Shown: positions 9,660-20,549, counted from the first letter of the stretch. The stretch is DNA of 30,933 bases from Agrocybe praecox (GCA_964017145.1 CAXHKQ010000274.1:1-30933), one strand, 5' to 3'. Notes: generated by a model not told the origin, from the sequence alone. Numbers and translations are program-made.

Positions 9660-11545
9660 TGCACACTATCAAAGTAAATTTTATTTGATTGTTGGTAATA
9701 TAGAAGAACTACAAGAGCTATGTCCGCAAATGCACTTTTTTTAATTCGTACATCTATGAAGCCCAATAACAACCAGAAGATAACATAGAAATACAAATCG
9801 TGATTTGGCCTTTTGAATCAGCTCTGAAAACCTTCAAGACAAGCCATGTTATTCTGTCATCGCGTTGGTTGGTTGGTTTCTATGCTCAACCCTAGTATGC
9901 TTTCGAAAATAGCTCCGCACACACACACGCGATGTTGCGCACGCGCCAAGCATTTGCATTTCCAGCCGAACAACACACGAAACGAGACCCTAATGTGTAT
10001 GCGCGTCCGGTTTGGTGTTTTTGGAGGTTTTTCGCTTTGTGAACTTAGCTGTGCCGTGCGATGTTTGTTCGACGCATGTTCGGTTAAAAGTTGCCCATTT
10101 GTGCGCTGCACAGATGCGTGCTCAAACAAAGCGCGTGACAATAAACCGAACATGTGAAACCCATTTGAGTGCGGGCGGAGTATTCGGGGCGGGCTTTGTT
10201 TCCGCAGGGTTTGTGCAATTGCGCAAACGCTCAAGTTAGAGTTATCATTATCTCAACCATCTCTCTGATGGCAAATCGTCGCGCGCGTTGAGACCATTTT
10301 TAAGTTCGTCGTTTTTCGGTTGCGTCACATGTGCAAACGTCGTCGGCGTCGTCGCTGTCAGTCCGCATGTAATTGTCTGTATTTGGTCACGAAAGACACG
10401 CGCGTTTGCCGGCCCAATGTTGACACACAGACAGACCGCTTATAATGATGACGCGGCACGCAGTCGAACCCGTTCGCGCATGAAGTCACCGCCGCGTATT
10501 TTTTTCGCGAAGCTATTAAGTTTCAATTCTTCGCGCCGGCTTATTGTGTCGTAGTATTTGCATGCCATGAGCCGTACACATGCACACACACAGGTATACC
10601 TCATACGCCGAACATAATCGCGTCACTGTTTAATCAATGAATGAACACGCGAATGAGCACGCGCTCGAAATTCAACAACTTCCAATATGTGCGTGCGCGC
10701 GCAAGTAGTATATCGAATGTCGCGAATACACACGAAGACGTCGTCGTCGGGGGCTTTGTGCGGCGGCGGGAAGTGGAATACTCGCCGACGAAAAAACAGG
10801 TAGTTGACCTTGGTCGAAATGGCACATTGTATTCAGTCGCAATGTGTGTCGACCGCATTATCATTCATTCAATTCATTGCGTTCCATTCATTCGTATTCG
10901 TATGCTAAACGATGCTGTCGAAAATTATGCTATGTTGCACAATGCTAATACAGATGGAAAAGTACTCGGTCTCGGTCCATCCCGAAACACCAATTACCGC
11001 ATTGACACACTAACGATGATGCCTCGACACGATGCGATGATATGCAGATACATGAAATTGATTAAAACATGAAACACATTCTCGTAGCGGCACGTCGCGA
11101 GGGGCTGTCTGTTGCACTTTTAATTACACACTCATTCGCCGACAAGACACGACGATCGCATAAATGTGTGTTGTGTACAATACGTGCCACTGTGCGCGGA
11201 GAAATGCGGCACATTTCGTCCGCTTTCCGCGGTGGCGAATCGCGTGCTCGAACCGAACCGAGCTCATCAGCCTTTGAGCGACATGCACGCTTTTGCGCAC
11301 GCGCACGCGCTCATGTCTCTCTTCATTTACCGCGCATCGTACATGCTAATTAATGAAATACTCTGGAGACTTGCGAGTGTGTCGTAGTCGTCTAGCGGCT
11401 GCATCGCGAAGTAATTCCGCCGCGTCGCCGCCATTCACTCGCTGCGCACATACTAGCATTATACCCATGAAATTGCAAAATGTAGATGAGAATCAAAAGC
11501 ACGCACATGGCGAATGGTCCAATATTATTAGGTCTGGGTTTCGCG

Positions 11546-11668
11546 AATCGATAGAATTACGTATCAAGCATTACTCGGCCAATTTGTAGATTGATGGCCA
11601 GAAGAATAGTCGGTCCTTCGAGGAAACCGATGCTGCCAGTCATATTCGATTGATTTCAAGAAATGTAA
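11546..11668 (+). repeat. Diverged dispersed repeat, copy B
   Basis: Same orientation as copy A at 9534-9659, with the same anchor words at nearly equal spacing. The most conserved part is AGTCATATTCGATTGATTTC near the right end. Confidence 0.7.
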
Positions 11669-11871
11669 GACCCAATTGGTCTTAGATTTCATGCATTCAT
11701 GTATAACAAGTTAGCAGTCTTTGGAACCAAGCAAGGGTTGTCCTTCTTTTACTCGAATGTCCAGACGAATTCCTGACGTGGAAAATGTTATTTAATATTT
11801 CTGACATTGACTCTACAACGAGCTTACAACGTACTGAGAACAAGTTGCCATCTCATAGGTATGTTTTTAGT

Positions 11872-11894
11872 ACACACACACACACACACACACA
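11872..11894. repeat. (AC)n microsatellite
   Basis: 23-nt uninterrupted AC run in shot intron 2, following an AT-rich island. Confidence 0.95.
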
Positions 11895-12569
11895 GATGAC
11901 TCGGCATGATGCGATGCGGGCACGTGCGCTCCAGAAGATAACGAGACGAACCTACACACATATGGAAGCGCAACGAATCGCTGCGGCGTCGATACTTTAT
12001 GCTAAATACTTTCGATGTGCACCCTGACGTCGTCGTTGAAGTCGAAGCAGCGCGGCAGATGAAACAAACGTGTGTGTGTGCATGTGTGCCGTATGCGGCT
12101 CGACCGTTGTTATGTGTGCTGTTGAACGTCGAGAGATCTCACAATCGTGATGGCGCGCGTCCGACTTCGCTGGCGTCTAGTCTGGCAAATATATGTGGGA
12201 CACATCACAACGCGACGCGGAGGGGGCCAGCGGCGCTAACCGTTCCGTAACCGCCTGTGATAGACGCGGGCGAACTACGAAGCACAAACGCCGCCGAAGT
12301 CGGACGCATTTCAGTGGGTTTCGCGATAAAGGCACGTATAATTGCCACACACACGCTGGCTCAAAGAAGCGCTCTATGACGCGCGCACGCGTGCCAAAGA
12401 TGGCAATAATACGCCGACAGTTGCTGCGGAATTTGTTGTCTGTGCACGTCGTCGCGAGGGAAACTGGCTGAGAAGAGGGCGAAAGTGAAACGGCAGCAGC
12501 AGCAGCACCCGAACCGATGGAATCTACATACAAAGACACACCAAAAATAACGCTATAACGCGTACTCAC

Positions 12570-12631
12570 CTTTTTCAAGTGCTTGTTAACCCATTTGGTG
12601 AAGGTCTTCTTCTGGATCGCGTCCCGTTCGT
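12570..12631 (-). CDS. shot: Short stop coding exon 2: start of CH1 (actin-binding site 1)
   Basis: A 62-nt internal exon. With the last G of exon 1 it encodes exactly 21 codons: DERDAIQKKTFTKW followed by VNKHLKK. DERDxxQKKTFTKWVNKHL is the signature opening helix of CH1 in spectraplakins and other plakins (Shot, MACF1, dystonin) and contributes to F-actin binding. The acceptor is a pyrimidine-rich tract ending CATCCAG before 12631. The donor is a consensus GTGAGT starting at 12569. Entry phase is 1 and exit phase is 0, so exon 3 follows in frame. The flanking introns are 4,568 nt (12632-17199) and 5,669 nt (6901-12569). The sequence match is close to unmistakable; shot rather than another plakin follows from the SYYKDRLGFDP exon upstream and because insects have one spectraplakin gene. 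Confidence 0.95.
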
Positions 12632-15600
12632 CTGGATGGGCGGGTGGGGAATAAACAGAAATTAGTACAAATCACAAAACACGCACCGAATCAAACGAGA
12701 GGCGATTGTTGTTAGATGCAATACCAAAAATATGCGCTTTGGAATATGGCACGCACAAACACTCTCGGCACACAAGCGCTTTTGTATGGACGGCATCAGC
12801 ATATGATTATTTATGTTGTCTATATTCATGTGATTATTTATTATCATTGGGTGGTCCCCGCCCGGTTCGCTTGGCGTTCGCTTGGCGTGAACGAAACGAC
12901 ACGCACGCACGGATTTCTATTCGCGCACGCGCGGTGTTGCCTTCAATCGTGAGCGATGGCACACCAGCGAAGCCTATTTGTACAAGCTTGTCGAAATTGA
13001 TGACTACTTAGCATACCATACATGGTTTGTTTGGGTGTACTATGTACTTTTTCCGACTACAAGTACTTGAGCGAGGCACGCGCAAGCTTGAATTACCACA
13101 TCGATGTAAATGCTTACGCACGCTCTGACAACCGTGTAATCATTGCGGCAATAGGCCATTTATTAAATATACATTATAATAATTGTGTGTCTGTTCGTGT
13201 AAGCCCTTTGCCCAGTTGACTCCAGACTGTGTGTAATTGATTGCACATTCTGTATTCTGTCCGTATTCATTTTAATTTATGGATACAATCAATTTGTGAG
13301 CGCGCTTGTTTGTCGTGTTGCATCGCGCGGCTGCAGCAGTCGCGTTTTTATTGCTCTCAATTCTCCTCAGACCCAGACGATGGAAATTGAACACATGTGG
13401 CCGCTTTACGATGATGTGTTTATTTGACGATAACCAAAATCACGGCTGCTTGGCTCTGCGCCTTATGACCGCAAGTCGCGAGCCAGTTGATTGATGATCG
13501 ATTGAGATGGGAGGCAAGAACGGGGCAACATGTGTCGCACATCTTGCACACTTTTGACCCATATACGCACGCGGTTGGCGGTTGACAAATTCGACAACAC
13601 ATGTCTGCTAAGCGGGGTTGGGCGTTTTCCGAGAAATCACACATGGAGATTTGCATCGAAGCTCGAAATCATGATTAATAAAAAATCGAAACAAACACGC
13701 ACGCGGAATTATTAGTAAAGACTATCGTATCTCTCTCGTGCTAACGCATAAAACAAATACCGAAGCAACACCGAAGCCACAACACAACAGATCATCATCT
13801 AACGCTCCGTTAATATCCCGGCACTAATAAATAATCGCAGCAGCCGCCGCGAGATTGCGGTAGCGCGTCTCGAATTCGTGGAATGTGAACCATTCGGTGG
13901 CACCTTGCGCGCAGAGTCGGCTGTATTTTGTGCCTATGGCGCCGATCGTTTCTTCAATTTCATGTGTCGTGTTGTGTGTGTGTAAAACAACGATTTTCTG
14001 CGTCGTTGGTGGTGATTTGAATAAATTCGTTCATGATGTGCGCAAACTGATATTTTCAAGAACATACAGTTGGCCAACAAAATTCAAGAGACGAGTTGTT
14101 TCCTAAACTTCAATAGTAGTTTTTTGGCCTGTCTAGATACATATTTGATTAAAAAAATCAATTGTGAGGAATTTATATTTTCATACGTTACGCATAATAA
14201 CAAAGCTGCTAGAGCCAAAAAATTTAAATAATCTACGCAGTTTTATGCACACAAAAAGTCAAGAGAAGGCCATACAACTTCCATATTGTGGAGGCTGTAA
14301 CATTTGATTGGAATGTCAGAATTAGTCTTATAGAACCACCTTAGTTAGTCTCTAAAGCAAAGATTCCAACAGGTTCCAGAATATGAGGCAACCAAAGTTC
14401 TTGAAACCTGCTCCCAACGATTCAAGCTGCCTGATTGATATACATTCGAACATTGTAGGAATCACCCGACACTCACAAGAAAATTGGATGCATTTTGTCA
14501 TTATGAAATCATGCACATGAAACTGTTTCGCAAAATATTGAATGTCATTATTTTGCCTGAAATATGATCAGAACATAACTTCTCGAGATCGATGAATGGA
14601 GGATTTACGAATACACAAACCCAATTGGTTTGTGTTATTTCCTGATGCTGATAAACGAAACTTTACTATACCACGTACGCCTAGCGATCATAGGCACCAC
14701 AATAAAATGTTGTTATTACTATTACTATTATTACAGCAGCTGCATCAAGTATGAGAGAACGTGCCCAGAGACACTCATACCAAAGCAAAACAGCGAGAGA
14801 ATGTCTGCGCGATAGAACAGTCAATGATATCACAACACACTTCCAGCATGCGCGTGCATATGCATGAATATGCAAACACTTGTGTCCTAAGCGTCGTAAG
14901 CTCTTGGGCATATTTGAGTATGTGCGAGTGAGTGTGTGTGCATGTGATCAATGTGTGTCATGTGAACACGGCCTCAGCCTCCCGAGAACGTCTGCCACAC
15001 ACGCTCACGCACGCATACACACACTCAAACACACTCGCTCGCACCGGTACCGTTATTATTACGTACTATAAATTTGAGGTGAAAATACCATCGCCAGACG
15101 CACGCGCTTCTTCGCGTGGAGCTCTAACGCTGTCTGTCGAGCGATACATGCTACGAACCACGAACAGAACAGACGGAGGTATTCGCGCATACAGTGGCGG
15201 CAGCATAAATAAGAACACGGATTTTTAAGCGACGAAACGGTCTCTAATTGAGAAATAGAGACTTTTGTGATTGATCCATGTACTCATGCATTGTAGAGGC
15301 AATAATGTGGACACGCGGAGACTTACAGTTTAAACAATGTGTCTTAGACAATAGAAAGTCACTCTGTTTTTTGTACATTTTTTATAATGATGATGTTCGG
15401 TGTACATTCCAATTACCAATCATTTGAGTATAGTACCAAGTTTCACCAGTGAGAAGACGAAACTAAGATTTTTGTTGCATGGAAACTGGAATAAAGTGTT
15501 TCACTCCATATTCCGTCTTCTGTTTAGAAGTAATTTCTTCAACACTGGAGATACTATATTTCACAATACCGTTTTATCGCCTTAAATCGCGTGTTCTTAT

Positions 15601-17199
15601 TTATTTTGCCGCAACTGTTTGTGCGCATATCGCAACGTAAGTGTACGTACATGAGGTTGTGCTCGACTGCCTCAGACCAGCGCCAATGCCGACAGAGAGC
15701 CCACAATGAGACACCGAGTACTCACACACACACACACTCACATACACTTACGAGCCAAGATATTATATTCATGAAATTGGCGATACAAATAATGACAATC
15801 CAACGATCGGCGTGCTCGCGCGAGTACTCGCGAAACCGGTTCTCCGCTTGGCATCCGAAGAGCAGAGCCGCCGCGAGGAATGCTCGTTGCGCGGCGTTGT
15901 GGCGAAGTTCAAGGGCAAATCGAGTGAATCACAAGCGCGCGGCGCGCAATGAATAAATATAATATACAGAGCACCCCAGAGCAAGCAAGCATGTGTGCAA
16001 GAAAGTCAGAGCGCGGATTGAATGAAATGCCGCAGCGTGATTTGATTGCTGCTGGTTGCTTACGTTTCCGCTATGATTAGTTCAAGTATTATGTTGGCGC
16101 AATTGTCGATGTGATGAGTCGTGATCGTCTGTTTAACGGTCGCAAGAGTTTCCACGACATTAAACAGAATTGATGTTATATTACTAGTCAATTGCCGCGA
16201 ATTGTGTATGATATAAGATATAACCACGGCTCGGAAGTTGAGGGAGTATCACTATAAGTCCAGTTCATCCTACAGAACATTTGTAATCAAGATTCGAATG
16301 AACCTAAGTTCCTATTCCCTTCATATTCTTGTTTACGTTACTCCTTTCCCCCAATTATTTGTTTGTAGACCCTTTTCGTTCTCGTTCTTTCTCGTACTAA
16401 TTCTTTGATTGGACAAGATTCAACAAGCTTCAAGCACCTTCAAGCACCTCAAACCAGTGTGTTATTTTTATATCTAGCTGGCAAGCTGTCGCTTTTACTA
16501 TTTCATAGGCGTACTTGTAGTCGATGAAACATTGTAATTCTCAATATTGTTTTTAGCAGCCATACTTAAACTGTTGATAGAACAAAAAGTAGAATAGTTC
16601 GTTTCAAGTTTTAAGCGCGAGAATAGCTACGAGAACCATTTCCACGATATTTGCAGATTGTTTTTTCGAAATATTATTGAGAAAGCATAGTTTTTAAAAC
16701 CTTGTTCCATTGTTTCACAATTTTATTGTTTACAAACGTAATTTGTTAGGCCTTAAAGTTTCGGGCCGAGATTATAACTCAATCAGATGTTCTAACTACA
16801 ACCATGGTATGATTGGTCAATTGAGCATAACTTTTATAGCTGTCTTCGGAATTATCATTGCTCGGATACAGTTCAAAGATCTCTGCGCCCAACTGATTCA
16901 ATACGCGTGTGAATCAATGCACCAAGCTGCGGAAAAAAATACTTCCGCGAAATCATCACACACAATCGTTCTATAAAATCGGTGAGTAAGTAAGCAAACG
17001 CACGCGCACAGCTGTTTTCGGGCGGCTGTTTTTGTGCGCGCGCGGAATTGCAAAATAACACTCTCGGCGCGCAAATCGGCACAACACGCTTGGGGGGGAA
17101 CTCACTGCTCACTGGCCTCTCTCTGGCCTCCATCGATCATCGTCTGCGTACCTGTACTATCCCAATTCTCAACGAAAAAATTCCAGACACTCATCGTAC
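12632..17199 (-). other. shot: shot intron 1 (4.6 kb)
   Basis: Separates the N-terminal linker exon from CH1. It contains no recognisable coding exon. AT-rich islands (about 14090-14640, 15230-15590 and 16150-16860) alternate with CpG/CA-rich stretches. One island begins with a Tc1-type end motif at 14067, but no matching end was found. Short tandem units such as CTTCAAGCAC near 16430-16450 and an ATT/ACT run near 14711-14734 are present. Confidence 0.8.
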
Positions 17200-17632
17200 C
17201 TTTGAACTGGGTCAGGGCGTCCTCGTAGCCACCCTGACCGTTATTGTTCGGACTGCCGGTCAGCACAACGAAGCCGCCGCCGCCATTGCCGTTGTTGTTG
17301 TGCGGCGAATTGGCGGCGGCCACGTTGGCGGCGGCATTGTGCTTCAGCTTCTTGGCGGCCGGACTCGACGACTCGTAGATCGAGTGGCCGCCGCTGTGCA
17401 GCTGCTGATGGTGCACCTGCTGCTGCTGATGCTGCTGATGTTTGTGCTGGTGCTCGGTGGCACCGACGCCATGGCCGACCGTCAGGCGGCCGGCTTTCGT
17501 GGTGGTGGTCGTCGTTGTTTTCGTTGTTTTCGATGATGATGAAGAGGAGCGCTGCTGCTGCTGCTGCTCCTCGTAGAGCGCCTCGCGCGGATCGAAGCCG
17601 AGGCGATCCTTGTAGTACGATTGTGTCGACAT
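17200..17632 (-). CDS. shot: Short stop (spectraplakin) coding exon 1: N-terminus and low-complexity linker
   Basis: First coding exon of the actin-microtubule cross-linker Short stop. The ATG at 17632 opens MSTQSYYKDRLGFDP, which resembles the N-terminus I remember for the fly long isoforms that carry the full actin-binding domain. The 144 residues then become low complexity: a Gln run (about 23-27), a Ser run (29-34), Thr runs (about 36-45), a His/Gln-rich stretch (about 60-80), a basic patch AAKKLKHN (about 92-99), Asn/Gly-rich tracts, and finally GGYEDALTQFK just before CH1. The exon ends TTC AAA G at 17200 before the donor GTACGA (17199 downwards). The single trailing G joins ACGAACGG of exon 2 to give FK-DERD, which matches the plakin CH1 start. 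If the intron were retained, the frame would add 32 residues and stop at 17102. Identification is by recalled family sequence. The start is supported by the conserved SYYKDRLGFDP and the absence of usable upstream coding sequence in frame. Confidence 0.88.
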
Positions 17633-18505
17633 GATGGCAGCTTTGTGTTGGAGTAGGTGTGTTGTTCAGATGTTTCGGGATGTCGCCAGAAATCCGCGAA
17701 ACGATGGAACTGCACTCAACTCAACTCAACTCAACTGAATCGAACCAACGATCGGTGTCGGATTGAACGTGATGCGCCAATTTGGACGGAATGACGAGGT
17801 GTGGGTGTGTGTTTGGATATGTGTGTGTGTGAGGTGTGAGGTGTTTGTATGGCACAGTGTGTTCCGTTGTAATTATCACGTTGAATAGTAGATGATCACT
17901 TTCCGCTTCGGCGTCGTCTCACTCACTTTCAGCTGGTATGTGTGTATGTGTCGTCGTCGTTTCGTAATCTCAACACATCACATTTTCTATTTCATATTTG
18001 ATGACAAATATGAACCACACATACGTCACGTCGCACACACGCGCGCCTAATGCGCCTCAAAGTCGCGCTGTTTTGCCTTTCGTGTCTCGTTTGGTTTTTC
18101 GTTCAGTTTTTTCTGCTATTGCTCGGTTCACTTGATCAAAAACTGTAAGAAATAAGTAATTAATATACACACTCGCACACGCACTTTCGACGAATTCCGC
18201 GCACATTTGGCTGGCTGACTGACTGGATGGTGTTGCCCGATCGGTCGGTTGTGATTGAACACTTGTTTTAATTAGCAATATTGGGCAGAGACATTCACAC
18301 ATCACACATCATGCATAAGACCAGCAACCACCGCCGCCTTTGCCCGCTATATATGAGCGTTTAATTGCCCCGCCGCGAACACGGACGAAGACGGACGCAC
18401 ATATTCACGCGGCGGGAGCGAAGACGACGAAAAAAAAACGAAACCACATTCCAAAATCCAAGTCAATAAGACGAGCGCGCGAGCGGTGAGGTGCTCATGA
18501 GCAGA
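17633..18505 (-). other. shot: shot 5' leader and proximal upstream region
   Basis: Sequence immediately before the shot ATG. On the minus strand it reads ACAAAGCTGCCATC before ATG. No in-frame coding extension is recognisable. A run of ACTCA units (17713-17736) gives, on the minus strand, GATTCAGTTGAG. This could be read as an initiator (TCAGTT) or as a weak splice acceptor (TTCAG), but neither is demonstrated. A TATATAT word at 18348-18355 has no matching initiator at the expected distance. CA/TG repeats dominate 17800-18060. Confidence 0.45.
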
Positions 18506-18507
18506 TA

Positions 18508-18587
18508 CAGTTGCGGCCAAAGAATTAGATGCACGTGGACTCGCAGAACAGTTTTGTAGCCAGACGCAAAAATAGAGCCTGATTATT
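18508..18587 (+). repeat. Left terminal inverted repeat of Tc1-like copy 2
   Basis: Starts CAGTTGCGGCCAAAGAATTA immediately after TA. It pairs with 19066-19145 and is homologous to the right arm of copy 1 (about 886-966). Confidence 0.88.
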
Positions 18588-18689
18588 ATTTATCAATGTT
18601 GGCGTCAATGATACTGGTTGATGTGCCGATAGAAAATAATCTACACAAGGATATCCTGAAGACAATTGTTTCACAAATTGTTTCAGCCC

Positions 18690-18788
18690 GTCAACGACCC
18701 TAAGCACACTGCACTAAAGGTTCAAAACTACTTTCAAGAGACTACCGTCGGCGTTATGGAATGACGAGCTCGAAAGTCAATTGAGAAT
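18690..18788 (+). pseudogene. Tc1-like transposase remnant (copy 2)
   Basis: The plus-strand frame gives VNDPKHTALKVQNYFQ, ETTVGVME, a stop, then RARKSIENL. This aligns to the remnant in copy 1 and to the DNDPKHT...DLNPIEN core of Tc1 transposases. DLNP is missing through an apparent 12-nt in-frame deletion. The first Asp of DNDPKH is Val (GTC). Upstream, GVNDTG (about 18600-18620) may correspond to the Tc1 GC-hydrophobic strand, but that is weak. Not functional. Confidence 0.85.
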
Positions 18789-19065
18789 CTCTTGTCTTTT
18801 AGAACAACCTTAAAGCTAATGATTCTAGGAAAATGGGAGCAAATTATTCGGGATATATGAGCAACATCCAACAAATATTGAGAACAACCAACTTGAAGCC
18901 TTTCGCTATTGATAAAACATATTGCCTCTAATTCTCTGTCCGATCAATTATGGTACACTTTCACTTCTAAATTCAATGGAGAAACCGAGGTTCACATTTA
19001 TCAATATGGCATTTTATCAAAAATCTTACGCAATGATGAAGGAACATTCCTGCATTTGAACATTC

Positions 19066-19145
19066 AAATAATCAGGCTCTATCTTGCGAATGGCTACAAA
19101 ACAGTTCTGCGATTCAACGTGCATCTAATTCTTTGGCCGCAACTG
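19066..19145 (-). repeat. Right terminal inverted repeat of Tc1-like copy 2
   Basis: Inverse complement of 18508-18587 over about 80 bp with a few mismatches. It runs from AAATAATCAGGCTCT to TTGGCCGCAACTG. Confidence 0.88.
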
Positions 19146-19524
19146 TCGATCGTCGGTCGGTCTTTCTCAGGAACGACGACCGTCGACGAAGCGTTTGCGC
19201 CCAGCAGACACGAAAAGTGTGCCGCACCGCGCGCGGTGTGTTCACGATAACTGCCCCGCATCCATTCATGGATTATTTGCGTGTGTGTGTTTGCACACGA
19301 TCGCTGCCCGGCGAGCACCTGATGATGCCGCCATAAATACACGGCGGCACACTGAGCAAAATATACACTCGGCATATCCATTTCTCTGCACGCGCGCACC
19401 AAATCACCCCAGTCATCCGATGCATAATTCATAAGACACTAGATCATTTTAACATGCGCGACGCGCGCACGCCAGCTTGCCGTCCGAGCTGCCCGGCGGA
19501 CGGCGGACAGCGATGTTGTCGCGG

Positions 19525-19525
<1 letters not shown>

Positions 19526-19553
<28 letters not shown>
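19526..19553. repeat. (TG)14 microsatellite
   Basis: Uninterrupted 28-nt TG run, the longest dinucleotide repeat in the window. Confidence 0.95.
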
Positions 19554-19555
<2 letters not shown>

Positions 19556-19844
19556 GGTCCGACTATTTTGGACGTGGCCGCCGCCGACGTAGCCGCCGCC
19601 AACGGTCGTTTTCGGTCGTTTTGCGGAGAGACGTCGTTTGAGCGGTTGGGCACAAGCGCGCTTGTGATTCGCACTAATTATACTAGGCTACTCGAGATTG
19701 GCGAAACGGATGGGAAATACATGAAATGTGTAGTCCTTACTGTTCACGAGCTTCATGGTAGATTTCTGTTCAATCGTTTATCATTTAGGGATATCAAATT
19801 GATCTGTATTATTGGCTGATTATCACGAAAACTAAGTCATACAG

Positions 19845-20320
19845 ATACTGCTATTTCGTTCAATAAACATTCTCGATAATATTCGGAAATTTCGTTGAAG
19901 AAAATGCTAGCCTGTGGCAAAGTACGTCCTCTACGTTTATATGTGTATTGTTTAACGAGTGACCGCATTATTTACGATGAAAAGGATTTGTGAACAATTG
20001 TATTATCTTTCGATTGATTGCTCCAAGTCACTCCAGTCAAAACCAATCACGGAATACGAAAATGTTGTACTTTCAATACAAATATTCAGATTTTGAGATT
20101 GATTGACAGGCTATAGGCCACTACTTTTCACTGGAGTGACTTAGAGCAATGTGTGTATACTCAATCGAAAGATAAGATATCGTGCACAAATCTTTATCAT
20201 TGAACAAAATGTAAAACATTAGTCTTTTCTTGGCGCGCTTAACCAAAGGGCGAGACTACTCTTCAACGATATTCTCGTAAACAATAGAATGATGTTGAAT
20301 GAACGAAATTGCAGTACGTA
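19845..20320. mobile_element. Foldback/MITE-like element with long imperfect inverted arms
   Basis: The left arm (about 19845-20038) and right arm (about 20130-20320) are imperfect inverse complements. Paired blocks include ACTGCTATTTCGTT with AACGAAATTGCAGT at the outer ends, TTCGTTGAAGA with TCTTCAACGA, GGATTTGTG with CACAAATCT, TTATCTTTCGATTGA with TCAATCGAAAGATAA, and AAGTCACTCCAGT with ACTGGAGTGACTT. About 90 bp separate the arms. No coding sequence is seen. The AT-rich composition differs from the flanks. This is the structure of a foldback or long-TIR MITE; no clear target duplication was found. Confidence 0.65.
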
Positions 20321-20530
20321 ATACCTTGTAAGGTCACATAATTGCTCTAATTTCAACGAAATTATTGTAAAATGGTGTTAAAAAACTGGAGAAAACTCCT
20401 ATCTCACTTGGAATACGTCAAACACCACATGATTTGTGGTGCCTAGTGTGTTGTGATCATGCATGCGTGCTAGTGCAGTGTGTGCAAACGGTCACACGCA
20501 CTCGTTTCAGCCGCCACCTCTTCGGGCTGC

Positions 20531-20549
20531 CACACACACACACACACAC
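20531..20549. repeat. (CA)n microsatellite
   Basis: 19-nt uninterrupted CA run. Confidence 0.93.

Larger units (their letters stand above)
6901..12569 (-). other. shot: shot intron 2 (5.7 kb)
   Basis: Lies between CH1 exons 2 and 3 and is bounded by a GTGAGT donor (12569) and a TTTCAG acceptor (6901). Most of it is CpG-rich sequence with CA/TG dinucleotide and trinucleotide runs, and I recognise no conserved exon. Open frames here are short and strand-symmetric. It contains a small hairpin element (7703-7806) and a diverged repeat pair (9534-9659 and 11546-11668). The two AT-rich islands around that pair (about 9460-9840 and 11516-11800) differ in composition from the surroundings and look like old insertions. 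Confidence 0.85.
18508..19145 (+). mobile_element. Decayed Tc1-like (Tc1/mariner) DNA transposon, copy 2
   Basis: A 638-bp element, inverted relative to copy 1. Left end CAGTTGCGGCCAAAGAATTA; right end is its exact inverse, ending at 19145. The terminal inverted repeats extend about 80 bp (18508-18587 against 19066-19145), including the shared block AGAGCCTGATTATT. TA precedes the left end (18506-18507); TC, probably a mutated TA, follows the right end. An internal direct copy of the end motif (TGCCTCTAATTCTCTGTCCG, 18923-18942) lies about 200 bp inside the right end, as in IR/DR-type Tc1 elements. The interior carries a broken transposase core. It lies about 0.9 kb upstream of the shot start codon. 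Confidence 0.92.

Noticed and set aside
14065..14640. TA-CAGTTGGCCAACAAAATT at 14065-14084 resembles a Tc1 terminal end at the start of an AT-rich island
   Set aside because: No inverse end (ending GGCCAACTG) and no transposase motif could be found downstream, so an element cannot be supported.
17048..17536. 162-codon plus-strand frame antisense to shot exon 1
   Set aside because: It is the shadow of the repetitive shot coding sequence; its Val/Leu-rich content is the reverse complement of CAG/CAC/AAC-type codons.
18348..18355. TATATAT as a TATA box for shot
   Set aside because: No initiator-like sequence about 30 nt downstream on the minus strand. A single AT word in 30 kb is expected by chance.
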